A DNA stretch of 64,000 nt from Phoronis australis (taxonomy: Eukaryota > Phoronida > Phoronidae): the NCBI GenBank assembly GCA_002633005.1, contig NMRA01000554.1, positions 186,001-250,000 on the forward strand, read 5' to 3'. Positions within the stretch are counted from its first letter, which is position 1. Each line of letters starts with the position of its first letter. Below are positions 47,346 through 61,481 of the stretch, one piece after another. A program made the position numbers and the translations under genes. The notes under the pieces are model-generated. The model did no database searches and had not been told where the DNA came from. It was given only the letters and a program-made list of their open reading frames with translations.

Positions 47346-49103
47346 CAATTTTAGTTTTTAAAAAGCATTCAAAAATAGATTTTTAACTTTGGAATTTCCT
47401 TGGTTATTGTTGGAATACCATAATTCTCTTTATTTTGCACAAAAATTATAAGTTTTTCTGTATTTCAATTCGTGACCTTGCCCCTGTGTATGATCAGTTT
47501 TACCAAGCATTGTTTTTAGCCAGCATGTACACTTTAGTAAAATTGAAGCGGGAATTTCTCATATTGCACAGGAAAAATCAGTTATTTAAGCTGTATTTAC
47601 AGTTGGTGGTGAAAGTGTGTTTGGTAGTTACTGCAGGATTCTTTTCACCATTCTTGTCTAAATGCTTAAGATATGACACACCGTCAGGTGATATTGTCTG
47701 TCACTCATCTGCTACGGTGTTTGTAGATTTTTAAGTTTCAAGCCCATGTCGAAGTAACTAGGAAATTCAGTTCCTTGGCACCACTAATAAGATCATCCAC
47801 TTAATTTGTGAAGTGATGTGATTTCCTAAATTATGGACAAAAAATTGAGGTTTTCAAACAAACAACACTATTAATTTTATGTTAAGGATGACTGAAATTA
47901 GGAAATGCTTCAAATGTCCTGGTAAAACATCAATAGTAGCTTTTTCTCTCAAGTTTCAGTTAAATAGTCCTTGCCACTTCAGGAATGTTTATCTGTAATG
48001 CATTAGGCAGACATCGTTATATCAAATTGTTTTTCTGGGAAGATTGACCACCCATTCTCATCTACAGATGGAACGAAACGCAACTGATTCAAGCATTCGT
48101 TTCTGTCTACAAATGAGCAAGAAATACCCTTGCACTATCATTGAAAATTGGCCTTTGGTGGATCAGTTTTTTGAACTAACACATGTTGTCAGTGTTTTGG
48201 TGTGGGACTACTGGATACATGCAGAACTTTCATTGAAATGTCTTCAGGTACATACTTTCTGCATCTACCACTACTGGGAGCAATAGCAGTATAATTTCTA
48301 AATGCCCACAGATTTTTATATTATTCAGATCGCAGAATTTTTGCAAGTCGTCTCGTCTTTCTTGTACAAACCAGCTAGAGAGGTGCCATTCAGTAGTTCT
48401 AGCCTTGAAACTGGGTTCATTTTCAGATTGTCCTATTGGGGAGTATTTTCCAGTCCTTTGAACAAAACAGTTTTTTGCTTTAGTGTTGTGACCCAGTAAT
48501 TAAAATTGGTGTGAAGCGTGTACATCTTTTGCTCCTGTTCATTGAATATTCAGAGACAGGATCATGCTTATGCAAGCATCTCATTTGTAGACTATATTAT
48601 TTTAACTTACTGTTCACATAGATGTATTTACTATCAATAAACTGACTGTGCCATATGTACTCTTGTTATAACCAGAAGCAGCGCTGTCTTGACGACTTCA
48701 ATATGAGAATATTACACTATGCACCAATAAGTCCTTTTTTAACAAAAATTTGATCTCCTTACAGCTTGTGTTTTACGAGTATTCCAATTTTAGTTGGAAG
48801 AATGTTTTTTACAGCAACGTTGTTCTGAGGCAAGACAAGGTATCGTTATCTGACCACTCCTTTCTGGTAATTGGTAAATCTATATTATACAAAACATCCA
48901 CCATGTCCTACAACTGTGATGGGTAACCTGCGAAGCAGCTCTGTTGCCATCATATTTTGTGTATTACCAGCAAGAAATTAAAGAGTTTTTGCATGGCAAC
49001 TGCTGGAATGTTTCTCTTTAAAATATTTAATAATGGTAGAGACTACTCATAAATAAAACTGGTCGCTGAGGAACAAAATTCTTCAGACATAAATGATAAA
49101 GTT

Positions 49104-49553
49104 GTTACCTTGTGAACGTTTTTTCAACTTCCATGGTTCGGTGGTCATTTTCAAACTTATCTCAAGTAACCAGACGTGACATCACGACTGGAGGAGGAGG
49201 AGTTAGAAAATTGGTTTCTCCAAAATATGGCGCATGCTTTGTCCAGGTGAACTTGTCCTATGTCTCTGTTCATGCACGTATTACCCATCTTTTTTATTCA
49301 AGTAGATTCTCTGATCCACCTAGTAAATCTGCAGTTATTATCCACTGTATCAGAGAATCTACTTGTATCAAAAAGATGGGTAATATATACATGAACAGAG
49401 ACGTATGACAATGTCGACTCAACTCGGCATACAATGCCATTCTTCGTAAGAACCAATTTTCTAGCTCCGCCTACTCCAATCGTGATGTCACAGTACTCGG
49501 CAGACATCAGTTTCGCTGCTGAACCATTGAGGTCAGAAATGTTTCAAGGTAAC
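49104..49553. mobile_element. 450-bp foldback element
   Basis: It starts GTTACCTTG and ends CAAGGTAAC. The arms, about 200 bases each, are diverged inverse copies with a short loop near 49315-49345. Both arms include TACCCATCTTTTT and AGTAGATTCTCTGAT. Because of this symmetry each strand shows a similar open frame (DIT..G.GG..RKLV and LSYVSVH). No target-site duplication was established. Confidence 0.65.
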
Positions 49554-52163
49554 GATTTTGTTGTCTATGTCTAGAATTGTGCTCCTCACATGTATTCTGG
49601 ATGCTTGAATCTTCTTACATTTTGTACTGGTCTTCTCTTCTCAATCAAAGTGTCTTTGTCGAATCCATGAAGTTATGAATGTGGAAATGGAACTTAAATC
49701 TTGTATTTGTATAAACGGCCCAATCCAGCCTTGTACATAACTTGTGATTGCAAGAAATTGGGCCAAAACTTGAATTTTTACAACTTATGTGTATGAATGA
49801 GAGACTGTCCAAAAGTAAGATACCTGAAGCCCCAAACAAATACATGTCAACCCGTCAGTATACCCACTTTCCATCAAAACTTAACTTGATATAAACCACA
49901 TACCAATATAACGTGTGTCTCGTGACTTTGATTAGCGGTAACATTTGGGCTTAGGAGACCTTACTATTTGTTACTGTCTGAGACCACTCGGACTAGGTTT
50001 AATAAGGTGTTTTATTTGAGACCAGTTTTACAGTCGTTAAACAGTGGTAAGTGGTTTATATCGCAAGTTACTACTTCACTGCCGTGAAATGTGTTCAAAT
50101 GTTCCTCATGACAAAATGAGCAGCACGAACACTTGGAGTTGCAATAAAACAACACAGTTATCATGATCATATAAATGTATTAATCTATTTAGAGACCTTA
50201 TAACAATCAAATATGTGATGGGTATATTTTACATTCTAAGAGTTGTGTTTTTGTGTCGAAAACAACTTCAATGCTTTCGACAAGTTATCTGATCTGATGG
50301 TTGTTAAAGGCCATGACTAACTGGGTCAGCCATGCATCTACTGAATAATAAAAAATTTTTTGGAAACAGATTTCCCATCTTATCGAAAATCAGTTCAATA
50401 ACCAAGGACTCAAATTTCGTATATTTTGAGTGTTGCAAAAATCTGATAAAAAACGAAAGATAACCATATATAAATTCTTAAGTAAAATAATTAAAGTTAA
50501 TGTATAAATTGAGCATTGTTAGGAAATGGTGATCTCCACTCCAGTCTGTTGAGTTCTTGATTTTACAGCAGAGAAATGCGACATCGTTAATTAAAAATGC
50601 GGAAAGATTCGCTCCTGCTTCATATCGTCACATCAAATGTCTTTAAGACATGACAGCGTCTGTATCGTTCTTTAGAATTGCATAGCGCATCGCACTTGGT
50701 CTCAACGATTGTCTCGTCATTGATTCTTTTGCACACATTTGATATTTCCTTTGGTACCGTAGAACTTGATAAGGCACGAAAACTAAAGATAGGCTCCACA
50801 AAGGGTTATAAACAACATTAATGCAGACAACAAAAGAGATGTCATACGACAACAACACTGGAATATGCCTGTCCTGAATTGAACTCTTCTTCTTGTAGAG
50901 GCAGAAAAATGCATGGCATGACTGACCTAATTTAATTTGTAAATGTTAGCCACTTCTAAGTTGATTAACGAGGGAAGGACAATACATTACCCATCCAGCA
51001 ATTATATTTGTCCATGCAAAATACTTGGTGTCAGCATTACAACTCGGAATACAACAATACAACTTTGCCTTCATTACAGTGATGAACTGCATACTAATTA
51101 GGATATAAAATAGTGGATAGTGCATTTGCATTGTGAAGAAACAGGACACGTGCTTGATACATGCATTGCATTGTGGGTAAATAACTTAAAATGAGAGTGA
51201 TGCTGCGATATTTCAGGATGAGCCTATTATTGTGGACCTGATTTGATTTTGGTCAGATGGCTTTACGTGACTAAATGTGTTGCACTAACCATGTCTTGGA
51301 GTACCACAGTGCCCTCTCTCAATGATTCTGCACTATTTAACCACAATGCTGTACGTCAGTAGGACACTTGGCCATTCAGATGCTAATACAATTTTACTGT
51401 TCCACATTGAGTTGCAATGCAGACATGAAAAATTTTGAAAAGCCAAGTGAGATGTGACAAATCATTCACTGAGAAGTGTGTTTACTTAGTGGCCATAAGC
51501 TAGGCGTTTTTCTACCTCTGCAAAAATATAGAGCTGAATCTGTGATGTGTGTAATCAAATCACATCATGGCAAACTCTATGCTGTGCCTGGACATGAATC
51601 CCATGGCAAGGTTTAAGAAATTTATCCTCGAATGCAATAATGTATCTAAGATTATGAAATTCTTTCACCAAGACTTTAAGGGAAAGATTGTCACTGATTC
51701 TGATCCGTGTTAAGAGTTGTTCAAACACAAGAAGAGTCCTGGACAGCGACCAGTGATCATGGTTATATAAGCTGAAACTATTGTTACCGCAAGACAATGA
51801 ATACAGATAACAAAACTACAACACCAACCGATTCCAAATGCAAAAATGTCGACCGTTTTGGCATGAGGTGAAGACAACAAGTTCTTTTCAGACCAGGCAA
51901 ATGAGTGTTAATCTTTGCAGAAGTCCACAAAATATGTTACCCTGACTAGAAGTTCAATGCAAATTCAAGACAAGCTTGGAGTCTGCTAGGAAATGAACCA
52001 AATAGAAAAGTTGGCTACCCAAATTCTAATGACTGTTTTAACAGACTTAAAAGTCCACATGTTGAACATCAATAATGTGTACCCATATTGATACACTGAC
52101 TTTGTTGCAGAGAGAGTGCAGTTTTGCATTTGAAATACTATACTCACAGACTTTACTCAGAAC

Positions 52164-55100
52164 TTATGATTTGGATGGGACGACTGCCGCGATGAAATCG
52201 TTGAAGTTGAGTCGGAGTTTTGTGTAATGAGCTGTGACGGCATTGAGCGTTTCTTGGGATCCATGGCACAGTTCGAACAACAGCATCTACAAGAATTGGA
52301 CTGAACCTTCAGACTGTTTATTTCCATTGATGTTAGTATTCAAACTAATGTTCTTATTTTCTGAACTAACATACAAAAATAACTAAACAAGAAAGACCGA
52401 GGGGTCAATCTTTGGGTGGACAAAGGGAGTTTCTCAACAAAAATAAAGACAATAATTTTAGTATATTACTAAGTTGCTTAGTGAAGTGTAGGCATTATGA
52501 AACAATATTTGCTTAATGTCGCTTTCCCATCAAAACCGCAAGTGCCCCCATTGTGTGGAGTCAGTCAGTGGAAAGTAGAACTCCCGGATTTGATAGGAAC
52601 CAGTGCAACTCCTCTAATGGATCAAACTGAGGAAGTGTGCAACTCCCAGCAATATTCAGTATTTGCAAGAGGTGGCGGTATGCAACACATTTTATCAAGT
52701 GCGTGAATCAACTACGGCATCTGCTTTGTCCCTACAGCTAGCGTTAACACTCATATCTTTACCAGAGAGGAGATAGTAGGAAAAGGAACAGAGTTATGAA
52801 TGACTGTAGTTTCACTATTCGGAAAATATAATTCTCCATTGCTACTTGCAATGTAATAAACTTTGGAAATATAGAAAAATGGCAGTTTTGACAATTATTT
52901 TTGGGTGAAATAAGTGAAGAATGGTCATATTTTCAAACTGTAAATGATGAAAACCACCTTACCTGCACTGGCTGCATGAACTAATATTACATACATTTTT
53001 GTTAAATTTTACATATAACACAAAGGTCAAGGAAGGCAACATTTCCGTGGCTATCTCTTACATCTTTCCATATGGCAGCCGAAAAAGGAAGAGTCTGAAC
53101 AGCTTTCCAGAACAGCTTGCGAACCTGAAAGATACAAAGCCACTTTATAAGCAAGCTCTCTACTTAGAGAAGATAGAAAAAAAAATTAGCTTTGACATAG
53201 CAAGATAACAACCAGACCCCTTGGCTGCGTTCCATGGATCTCAGACACTAGCTTGCATTTGTGACGAAGGTACAGAGAGAAAAATTCGAGTGAGACCCCC
53301 AAATGGGAAATGAGAAACAAAAAGTCCGAAAAAATAGAAAAAGAGACAAAAGTCCACTAAAAAGCCAGGAACCACCAAAATTCGGCAAACGCACAATTCA
53401 TAGATATGAACATACCCGGTTCATTATTTTTTTAGTAAAAGGTCCACATTATCAAAAATTCGAGCCCCCCCATTTTTAGGCTGGATGCGTGCATGGGTAT
53501 ACTCGTGAAATGCTCGGTCTTTCACTCGCATGACTTTGCATATCTCTGTTTCCTTGCAAGGAACTTGGGTCTACAGAAGGCTCTCATGCTTTCTAAACGG
53601 TATTTAACTTGGGTCTACAGAAGGCTCTCATGCTTTCCAAACGGTATTTAACTTGGGTCTACAGAAGGCTCTCATGCTTTCTAAACGGTATTTAACTTGG
53701 TGAGGTAAGAACCATGTTCTAATGAAGACTGTGGTCCGGTAGTGCATTCAATGTTTCTCATACCTAGCAAGAATAGTGAGATCACATGAGAACACACTCC
53801 TGTTCATACTGACATACACTAGTGACTGACGACTATGCTACAATGTTGAATCACGGGAGATAACGCTACCTTAAAGCCCCAAGCAGTGTCACCTTTAAAA
53901 TACCTGTTTTAGTTCACACCTTTTCAACTCTTGATTACCCAATTACAAATGATTGAACCACGCAAAGAATAGGGTTCAATGGTTTCTCTAACGGAAAGAT
54001 TCAGCTATTTCTTTCCAAGACTTCTTGTCAGAAATGTCTCACCCATGACTAGACTGACTGTGTACAGCCCTGAGGCTAACACATTACTAGAAGTGGTGAA
54101 TCCCAACTTAACAAATGTTAATTCAACAGGAAAACAGTTCCATTGCTAATCTGAAAAACGGGAATTGGAGCTCTTTTTTATATTTCAGAAACTCAAAATT
54201 TCCTATCAGATGCACCAACGTGCTAAGAATAATGTTGACAGTTATGTACGGATATTCACATGGAAACAGCAGTGCATGTGGCAATTCCAAGATTTTGAGC
54301 CTCTCTTGAACCAGGAATAAGCAGACAGAATGAATGAATTTGGGGCCTTCTTGTGCACAATACAAACTGAAAGAGCTAGGACTCATTTTAGCAAAATTTG
54401 TAAAATTGTGGCCTTCTGGAATTCAGCATTTCAATTTTATACCCATGACTGCGGCCTTGATACTATGTAATACCAGTATACTTAGAAAATGATTTTTAAA
54501 CTTTTGCCCCACACATTATGAGCTTATTAACTAAAAAAGCAGTTAAGTGAATGTGCTAACACAAATCTCAGATTCAACAATCACGATACAGGGCACCTCA
54601 AAAATGGTTATTCCTTGACTACAGTTAGAAAGAATTTCTTAAAGTTGTAGGTTTCAACTTTCAAAGAAGAAATTGTCAGAAAATTTTACCTCAAATACAG
54701 TAAATCCAATACATGCCCTATTGCATCTGTTTTAGGCCAAAACCACACGATCAGATTACACTATTTAGATAACCATTACACAAATCGAATGGGGTTAGTA
54801 AAATGCCAGTGAGATTTTCAAAGTTAATTTGCACTAACTGATTAAGTACACTACCTCCAGGGTTTCCTTCAACTGTAGGTTTATGGCTATCACCCTGGCA
54901 AAATGACACAACAACAATTAATCAATCAAAAAATGGAAAATTGCAATGAATTCAAATTCGACGATTTAAACAACAACTCAACAAGTTTATGTCAAAAATA
55001 ATCAACAATGAGAAATAATATAAATGTCCGCTTTTTAGACTTAAGACTTAACCTTGATAATCATGTAAAATGCGCATTAACTTGTTCTAGGAAACCATTT

Positions 55101-58100
55101 ATCTTAACACATAACCTATCCTTAAAGTTACTCAACATCACTGTATTTTACAATCATGAGATCAACTTCCCAAAACAATAAAATTGAAGACAATTGATTT
55201 TTACTATAACCTCATATATTGTTGTCCGGAACTTGAGAAAGAAAAAACAATTTAAATATCATGCGATGACCGCAAAGTAAAACAAATTGTCACACAAAAA
55301 TTACGGGGTTAATTTTGAAAAATGATGATCGCGGATGCTGTAGCTAGCAAAATAGACAGAAAATTTGACTAAAATGTGACTCATTAACGAGTGGATGTAA
55401 AATAAATGGAAAGTTTTTACATCTTCCACAGGTTGACAGATGCTGGCTTGTCATAGATCGCACAACAACACAAGTACTTGGCCACATGCAAATCTTCCAT
55501 CTTTAGTGCGTGTTCACAAGCCCTGAAACAATTAAAACTCGGTTGCATCGAAATGGTATGTTCACAAAGTGGTGTACCATGATGACACACAGCAGTAAAA
55601 TAGGTCTTTAGAGTATGGAAGTTTTAAGCACTTACTAAACAATCTCCCCCCCCACTACATTTCCCCTCTAAAGTTAAGAAAAAATGTTGTTGCTTGTCAG
55701 TATTTTAGTGTGTAAACTGCATAATGCTTTAACGTTAATGTCTGTGCCTGTCTGTACACTGACACTGTAAAACAAAAGAAAAGACAACAATTCTTCAAGT
55801 ACTTTTGAAGTGAATATTTTGTACATTAAGTGGAAGTGTTGATAAACGTCAACAGTCCTCGAAAATATTTGTAAGTAAAATCAACTTACTCGTAGACCGT
55901 GGAATTGAAAGTTTGAACGTTTCGAACTGTGCTCTACGGTTCTTTTTCAACAACTAGTCCCCCTATGTACATTGTACAATCACAGTTGTTTGGAATACTC
56001 ACTGGAGGGAGGTGTTTGTAATGATTACCTTAGAACCAGTCTGTAGTTATCTGGCATCCAACTGATGAACTTCTTGTAAACCGTTGTGTGATGTTCCTCT
56101 GGTATAGAGGTCAAAAACATGGACAACACACGGTTATGAAATGAATAGTCGACACACTGAAGATTAGAGTTTGTAACGGCAGCACATTTTGATGGCATCG
56201 ATGCAAGACAGCGTCTCACTAGCTTATAGAGTAAAGCAAACTGCTGGTTTTTGTCTTCAGAAAATGATAGCTCGTCCTTCATGTATTCAAGGTACCTACA
56301 TAGAGAAACAGCAAACTAATTCATCACAGATCTATTTCAATCAACAATGCAATACTTTATCAAATGTCTTGCCATAACAGCATTCCCCAGCAAAACAAAT
56401 AATTAAGATGCTGAATTGTACTAACAACTCAAATAGAAAGAGATCAACTCATAGCAAATGGCAAAATAGAAAGTGCCAAACAAACGCTCACTTCCTTTTT
56501 AGTACCGCAAATACTTAGCTAATCATTACTGAGGATAGCAACTGGAAAACAGGATAAATCAAAGACAAGTTCGATTTAACACAAGTTCGATTTAAAACTT
56601 GGCTACAACAAAATGTCACCTAGCTGCCATTTCCATATAACACACAAATGGCAAAACCAGTTCTTCAATTTTTTAGCTCTAAGAATGACTAGACTTTATC
56701 TTTTCCCAGTTTCATCCGAGTATAGCACAAACTGCACAATGTGAGCCACAAACACCTAGCGAGGAAGTAGACATTAGACTTACCTCAGCCACATCAGTTT
56801 CACATGCTGGGTAGATTTAAGTGTGCACAGTGCAGTCTCGTACACCTCTGTTATTTGGTCATGATATCCCTGGATGTCCAGTAGCATGCTAAATAGAAAC
56901 AAATACTTTTAAGAACGAAAACCACATGACCAATGCATCAGTCAGCGCGTGCAAGTATGTTCATGAGACAAAAAGGCGACTTAACTGGTTGAAATTTGTC
57001 AAAGTGTTAGATAAGACAGTAAATGACGTAACTACAACAGAAATTCAAATGCACAAGCACCACCCACAAGTTCCAGAATCAAGCTAAAACAGTGAAAAGT
57101 GTGGGTAATAAGTGTTGCTAGAAATGACGGATTGGTATACTTAGACATATAAAATTTTGGTAAAAAAACAGGTTACTATACTTGATTAGCATCATCCGTA
57201 GTAATCCATAATTTTACAAAAATCTAATTTCCAAAATTACAATTTTATGTTTTCTGCTTTAAAATGATTAAAATGCTTCCAAAGTAGGTAGCTACACAGA
57301 ATAAATCATACTAAAACTGATGTGTGAAAATGTTATTTTTTCTTATCGACAGATTTAACGAATTCAATAAAAATTTGCCCATCATATACTGTGCTAAATT
57401 GAAAATCGTTCTTCAATAAATATTTATTTACTGACTACAGCTGTATACAAACTACTGACCAATAGTTGCTCCATAGATAGACAGCGTGTGAAGAAAGCAT
57501 GTCTGGACTGACATCATTCTTGAAACTGGGCGCAGTGTAGTTCAGTGGCAAAGGCAGGTCCAGCACTTTACTGCAAACATAGTAGAGAGACTGAGAACAG
57601 TACCTGTACCCTGAACACTTGAACAGGTTAAAGATATTTTAAACAATTGTGTAGGCTTGGGCTAATAGGGTTAAAATTCAAATGTTTATCTCAGAAACTA
57701 GCAATAAAAAGTTGAAGTTAAACCAAGAAGTTAACAGGTATCCACAAGTATAAAGACCCATGCAGTGACATCTACGAAAACCAATTGAATGTTATTGTTC
57801 ATGTTGTGCAGTGGAACCCTTTGTTTCCGTTCTTTGATACACAGCGAATTAGTCGAATTACACGATGAAACTATAGACCAAGTTCCTTGATTGCGTCAAT
57901 AAGAAGATTCCCCACTTCTTACTTGATGTATTCCAGATTGAAATATGCAATTTTGGAGTGCATGGAACTTTATAACCAATACTCTAAAACCAATTACACT
58001 TATCTGCATTTTTGTAGCAAGTAACATTGACATAACCAAAGGCACTTTGCTCATTGGCTTGTGCTAAGCTAACAGTAATAAGAAGATTCAAACCACACTA

Positions 58101-61100
58101 ATTAGATAACTGGATAATTCAGGACAAACACAGCAGACATTGAAATACTAATGGTTCCTCTTACCAATAGAGTAGGTTAGGATCACACACAGTAGAGTCG
58201 GACCTGTCCACGATGAAGAGTCCAATCACACACGATTCTAGGATCTCCAGGGCACGGTCACTGTTCTCCTGTGAGTTCTCAAAGGTGGCAGCAGCGTTCA
58301 GCAAAGGAATATATGATGGGGCCGCTGAGATGCCTTCTGAATAGACCTAGATGATTGGATTCACAAACCTAAATGTGTTACACGCCACAACATGGTTTGC
58401 AGAATGTGACAACAAGGAAAGAAAGAATCTATGATTTGCAGTCACCAGAAACATAGGTGAATTTTTGACTACTGACAAGGAGGACACTGAAATATAATAG
58501 CAAAGCATTGCCCATTCTTATTGACATTTTGTTATCGTTTCTTGTAGAAACTGCCCTTCTCTCATAAAGAGTGTAACTGAAATGATGATTTTCCTATCCT
58601 TATAAGATTACGTCTACAGACCAAAAATTTTAGAAAACTTTAAAACCATTCCCTCTCTCCGACCGGTGTACATTGTAAATGCTTCTGAATACTTTGATGG
58701 CTATGTATAATCTGATCTCTAAAACCAGACAAATGTAGAAAAAGACATGTAACTACTTATATCACTATTGTAAAAACTACACTAGAATATAAATAAACAA
58801 ATAACAGCTTAACAGAGACTCTCATCCACTGGACCTTTGATGAACTATTCTGTTTGTTCTACTTATAGTCAAAAACTCCTTACCTAATCAGCTATTCTGT
58901 TTGGGTGGTCCATAAAAATATTTTTTACTAACTAACTGGCGCTCTATTTTATTTCTGGTAGTACAAATGAATCTGCTAACAATATTACAGATGAATAATA
59001 GTGCAATTAACATTTAATGCCTGGTTTTGATCACCTTTCTAGCAGCCTCTATGTTGTTACTTTGTTCATGCAGCTTGGCTAACAACAGCCACACTTCCCC
59101 CAATGAGGGGCTAGCCTTGAGCAACTTTCTGTAGATCTCAGCAGCCACATCAAACCTGTAAGTAATTAATACGCAAAAGGTTAGTCAAACAAAATACCCC
59201 AAACATATTCCAGCAGACATAAGGATAGACTCAGTTTTAAATCCTTCCGTGGGTAGGTTTTTTGTATTTGAGATGAATTGGGCAATCCAGATAGTCCCAG
59301 AAATAATTTAGCAACAGAAGAAAACACGATTTAATCACTCAGGCATAGGCTCATCAAATGATATGTGAAGTAGTCTTTACATGACATATTGCATGAGGGT
59401 CAGAATAGAACACCACATAAGGATTCTCATGGTGATGATGAAAGTAAGTCAATAAACCTCACAATCTGTTACATTTGGCAACTAATGACATTGGTGTACT
59501 CATGGCGAGGCTTAAAACATACCATAAGAACCAAACTCACGTGTGTTACTTTGAGTCAAGCAACTCAGAAGTCTCTTCAGTTGAAAATTGTAGTAATTCA
59601 TTACAATACGGTATTACTCGACTCACCTTTTGCAAACTTGTATCTGAAAGAGCACCAAGTTGCTGTAGAGAGCCAGACAAGAGCGGGTGATGGCCTCTGC
59701 ATCTTTATCCAACTGTGAGCAACTGTTCAATGCAGATTGGAAATGCTTGAGTATGGAGTCCACAGGTAGATGGCGCTTTTTGCCACTCGTCCAATCCAGA
59801 GTTACCTCTTCCTGCATACGACCACAATAAATAACGCTATGGCTATATTAAAAAGCCTAAGACTTTAATGCAATGATTATTTTTGGTTAAAAATAGAATT
59901 TACATCCTTTTACCACACTTTTATTCGATGACTTTATTTATATCAAATAACCGGTAAAATTGCTACTTTATTACTTAATGATATATTACTGATTTCCTAA
60001 GACACAATGCATTGATAATCAATTCAAATGTCATTCCATGACATCTCTTCAATTTAGGACAGGTAAAACTTCATTTGTTACATTTTCCAACACAAAATAT
60101 TCATTAGAAAATTTCACTTCCTTTCGAGCATACTTTGCCATCAAACGTTTCGATAAATAAAAACTTTTCAGTGATAAAAACTTGAAAAACTAATGAACAT
60201 TTAAAAAACGTCAATTTCAGTGAATATTTTTCTCCAAAAATGGAATTATCAGGGTAATCACAGACCTCCTTCACCAATCTACAAAAACTCTGGCTGTCTT
60301 CAGACAGAATGCCGTCCGGTAAACAGTGGAACTCCAATAGACTAATGTAACACAACCAGGCTGTGCACTGGTCCTTGACACAAAGGTTAGAGAACCAGTC
60401 AGACTTGAGAGACTTCTGAAATGGATCCAAGCAGGAACAGAGTAGTTGAGCTGTCAATTAGCAATAAACAATAACAGTGACACAACAAGGAACTGGGCAT
60501 TAATTAACCATTCAAAGTTGCTGAATCCTGATTTTTTACCATTTTGATTGGTTTTGAATTTTTTGGAATTGCAACTACACAAGATTTTAGGAGTTATAAT
60601 TTGCATAAGTTCGGATTTTTTCCATAAATATTTTGAGGTCATTGGCATTTGGGCAATGTTACAGACTTTCCAGGGGTCACAGATTACTAATTGGTAAATG
60701 TTCTGCAGTTATTGTAACAGTTACACTATGCAAGGACCCATGGCTTTGGATTTTTCATGCTGGGTCACAATTCGTTTCGAAGTATAACATACAAAAAGCC
60801 GTACTTATTTGGTTTTGAAGAATTGCTTAGCTAAATTTGGACCCAGCAACATCACAGGTGATAATGCTCTACATTACTAGCAAAACCATAAAAGAGTTCA
60901 GACTGAAAAACTTATAGCAAATAGTTATCTTTACATAGCAGCCTATCAAATCAGTGAGTGAGCATAGAATGAACCCTAAAATCAACTAGATTCTGTATTA
61001 GGGAGACAGGTTCATTGTTTGGAGCACTTTTTAGAGGTTTAAGAAGTCGATTTCAGGGTTTGGAAGATCAATTGGAGAGTTCAAAATACAGATTTCATTG

Positions 61101-61481
61101 CTTGAGATGTACAATGTTTCACTTAAATAATAAGACTGAACATTCCAACAGAACACCAAAAAGTTACTTCAGTTTGAACTGTAATTACCTTAAGCATATC
61201 ATTTACCTAGATTCATTTTCACATACACACCAGTGTCCAGTAGCCTAATGAGTATTGAAACATGAAAGACAGTCTAGATAACAACTTGAACGTACCCCTA
61301 GATATTGCACTGCAGTTCTATATTGACCACCATGTACATTCAGCCACGCCTGAATAAGGATAGACTCCAGAAGTTGCTTTGATTTCATGGCAGGGTCCAG
61401 AACTTCAGATAGCAAGGCACAGTTGATTAGTTGTTGACAAATGTCCGTCTTCTGTAGAAAGGTGGGTGCAGCAGAGAGGCA
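52164..61481 (-). CDS. C-terminal part of a HAT/TPR-repeat protein (possibly ZFC3H1-like)
   Basis: Exons, in transcript order: 61481 to about 61328 (donor uncertain), 60450-60266, 59811-59627, 59155-59035, 58346-58165, 57570-57460, 56888-56784, 56295-56029, 55522-55421, 54894-54855, 53124-53062, 52286-52164. From 60450 onward all phases agree and give 493 residues to the stop. The protein is a chain of paired helices with HAT/TPR character: AAEIYRKLLKASPSLGEVWLLLAKL, WLRYLEYM, ACEHALKMEDLHVAKYLC and VRKLFWKAVQTLPFSAAIWKD. Half-a-TPR chains of this kind occur in RNA-processing factors. The spacing and C-terminal LFWKAVQ...IWKDMLLFE segment suggest ZFC3H1, a partner of nuclear exosome targeting, but NRDE2 or another HAT protein is not excluded. 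The N-terminal part should lie further right, probably beyond the window. It is convergent with AMN1. Confidence 0.8.
53562..53700. repeat. 44-bp tandem repeat, three copies, in an intron of the HAT-repeat gene
   Basis: Three nearly identical units starting AACTTGGGTCTACAGAAGG and ending AACGGTATTT, plus the first bases of a fourth. One unit differs by a single C/T change. Confidence 0.9.

Larger units (their letters stand above)
45761..52163. other. Repeat-rich convergent 3' flank between AMN1 and the HAT-repeat gene
   Basis: Apart from the MITEs, SINE and foldback listed, no exon is recognised. Open frames of 60-99 codons here show no protein-like features. The 3' untranslated regions of both genes must lie here, but no convincing AATAAA was found near either stop codon. 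Confidence 0.5.

Noticed and set aside
47435-48286. 80- and 99-codon plus-strand frames after AMN1
   Set aside because: No recognisable motif, no splice-site support and AT-rich context; likely chance.
51555-51797. 80-codon minus-strand frame beyond the HAT-gene stop
   Set aside because: It lies after a well-supported stop codon and shows no family; probably 3' untranslated sequence.
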